From Fibrobacter sp. UWT2 (GTDB lineage Bacteria; Fibrobacterota; Fibrobacteria; Fibrobacterales; Fibrobacteraceae), in NCBI RefSeq assembly GCF_900142545.1, contig NZ_FRBF01000011.1, positions 1 to 64,000 on the forward strand: a stretch of 64,000 nucleotides of DNA. The letters run 5' to 3'. Shown here piece after piece: positions 62,940 to 64,000 of this stretch. The notes beneath the pieces were generated by a model that saw only the letters and a program-made list of their open reading frames with translations, made no database searches and had not been told where the DNA came from. The position numbers and the translations under genes were made by a program. The first letter of the stretch is position 1. Each line of letters begins with the position of its first letter.

Positions 62940-64000
62940 ATGGCGAAGATTCAGACACTTTCAGGAGAATGGTTTGAACCGGATTTGCCGGGGCGCCTTC
63001 TCAAAATTGCGGGCGATATCCGCGAAGCGGGTGGCCGCGCCTTTTTGGTGGGTGGCTGGGTTCGCGACGCTCTTTTAGGCAAGTCCTGCCGCGACTATGA
63101 CGTCGAAGTTTATGACATGGCTCAGGATGCCTTGGTGCCGATTCTTTCGAAGTATGGCCGCACGAATTTGGTGGGCAAGGCTTTCGGCGTCATTCACCTG
63201 GCCATGAAGGGGCTGTCGCTTGATTTCTCGTTCCCGCGCACCGAAAGCAAGGTCGGCTATGGCCACCGCGGTTTTGTGGTGCATACGGACGAAAAGCTCA
63301 GCTTCAAGGAAGCCGCTCTTCGTCGTGACTTTACGATCAACGCCATGGGCATGGAACTGCCGGAGCTTACGCTCTGTGATCCTTACGGCGGAATTGACGA
63401 TTTAAAGACGCATACGCTGCGCCATGTGGGCCCTGCCTTTGCAGAAGATTCTCTGCGCATTCTGCGCGGGGTGCAGTTTGCGAGCCGTTTTGGTTGCACA
63501 TTGGCGCCTTCGACGGTGGAACTCTGCCGTACGCTTTCGCTTGACGACTTGTCGGTGGAACGCCTGTTCGAAGAATTCAAGAAGTGGCTCCTGAAACCGG
63601 GGAAACCTTCGCTTGGCCTTAAGGCTTTTTTGGATATCAAGCTTGACGAATATTTCCCGGAGATACACCCGTTCAAGAATTCTTGGGAAACTCTCGGAAC
63701 GATTCTTGACAATATGGCGCCTCTGCGTGACAGCTCCGGTCTTCCGGAAGCGCGCGTGATGGAATTCGCTTTTGCCGCGCTCCTTTGCGGCAGTGCAGAA
63801 ACAGCGCTGAAGTTCCTGGAACGTATTACCAACGAAACGCATTTGCTTAAGGTAGTTCCGCTGTTGCTGAAGGCGTATCAGGAATTGGATACGGCCATCG
63901 TGAACGATGCTCCGTCACTTCGCCGTCTTGCGGTAAAGCTCGACGGCTTGAAGCTTCTGTGTCTGCTCGTAAGATGCACCCCCGGTGAATTCTTTGCCGA
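62940..64000 (+). CDS. cca: CCA tRNA nucleotidyltransferase, partial
   Basis: The ATG at 62940 opens a frame that has no stop to the window edge, 353 codons. It is a class II nucleotidyltransferase: FLVGGWVRDALLG and the catalytic DYDVEVYD pair near residues 55-62, RRDFTINAMG, and SVERLFEEFKK of the neck domain. It adds or repairs the CCA end of tRNA. The C-terminal part lies beyond the window, so the presence of an HD domain cannot be judged. Confidence 0.92.
   Translation, partial: MAKIQTLSGEWFEPDLPGRLLKIAGDIREAGGRAFLVGGWVRDALLGKSCRDYDVEVYDMAQDALVPILSKYGRTNLVGKAFGVIHLAMKGLSLDFSFPRTESKVGYGHRGFVVHTDEKLSFKEAALRRDFTINAMGMELPELTLCDPYGGIDDLKTHTLRHVGPAFAEDSLRILRGVQFASRFGCTLAPSTVELCRTLSLDDLSVERLFEEFKKWLLKPGKPSLGLKAFLDIKLDEYFPEIHPFKNSWETLGTILDNMAPLRDSSGLPEARVMEFAFAALLCGSAETALKFLERITNETHLLKVVPLLLKAYQELDTAIVNDAPSLRRLAVKLDGLKLLCLLVRCTPGEFFA

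Noticed and set aside
1-64000. CRISPR arrays, insertion sequences, prophage and tRNA genes
   Set aside because: I found no regularly spaced direct repeats, transposase or integrase motifs, phage structural genes or tRNA cloverleaf patterns when reading the spacers.

Overview
The window looks like a chromosomal segment of a Fibrobacter species (FCB group, rumen or gut fibre degrader). The evidence is a fibro-slime domain protein, several FISUMP-type (Fibrobacter major paralogous domain) proteins, many secreted or lipoprotein surface proteins with Fibrobacteres/Bacteroidetes-type C-terminal tails, a GH30 glycosidase and a GT4 glycogen synthase. Translated genes cover most of both strands. There is no intact prophage, transposon or CRISPR array and no tRNA gene.

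Layout. 1-133: 3' part of a 5S rRNA and its terminator. 374-4648: large fibro-slime surface protein. 4677-8246 (minus): aroC, a divergent lpxK and a RavA-like ATPase with degraded catalytic motifs. 8351-11723: a small secreted protein, then a potassium-uptake operon (KtrB/TrkH, a FISUMP protein, KtrA). 11791-25162: a BASS transporter, then an eight-gene minus-strand operon (ABC transporter, three DUF1989 proteins, an alpha/beta hydrolase, a biotin-dependent urea/guanidine carboxylase) facing a plus-strand ROK regulator and allophanate hydrolase. Together these make a route that imports and carboxylates guanidine (or urea), deiminates the product and hydrolyses allophanate to ammonia. 25182-30944 (minus): circularly permuted ATP-grasp, alpha-E and transglutaminase cluster. 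31142-32965: catabolic-type acetolactate synthase and a 57-aa ORF. 33038-36354: AlkD, two unrecognised genes and a scar of two truncated defence-type genes. 36484-45700: GH30 enzyme, a membrane protein, a 6S-like RNA, uvrC, a ZapB-like/zapA pair, a FISUMP lipoprotein, nuoA and argA. 45834-64000: surface lipoproteins, nitroreductase, two tandem InlB-repeat proteins, folE, an esterase lipoprotein, a glycogen/maltose-1-phosphate synthase, dsbD, an ECF sigma factor, a beta-propeller protein, a small lipoprotein and the start of a CCA-adding enzyme.

The most interesting pattern is regulatory. Three elements of the form TTGGCA...TTGC with an exact GG-N10-GC core (sigma-54 type) precede the guanidine operon, the ATP-grasp cluster and the acetolactate synthase. 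The last two diverge from a shared 197-bp region with a 15-bp palindrome between them. The second pattern is a CGACA-N5-TGTCG palindrome shared by the truncated WYL-family regulator and the two-gene unknown operon 2.4 kb away, which ties those unknown genes to the defence-island remnant. The third is a promoter-rod-terminator unit on the minus strand at 39262-39423 that looks like a 6S-type RNA. All functional calls are from reading the sequence; no database search was run.
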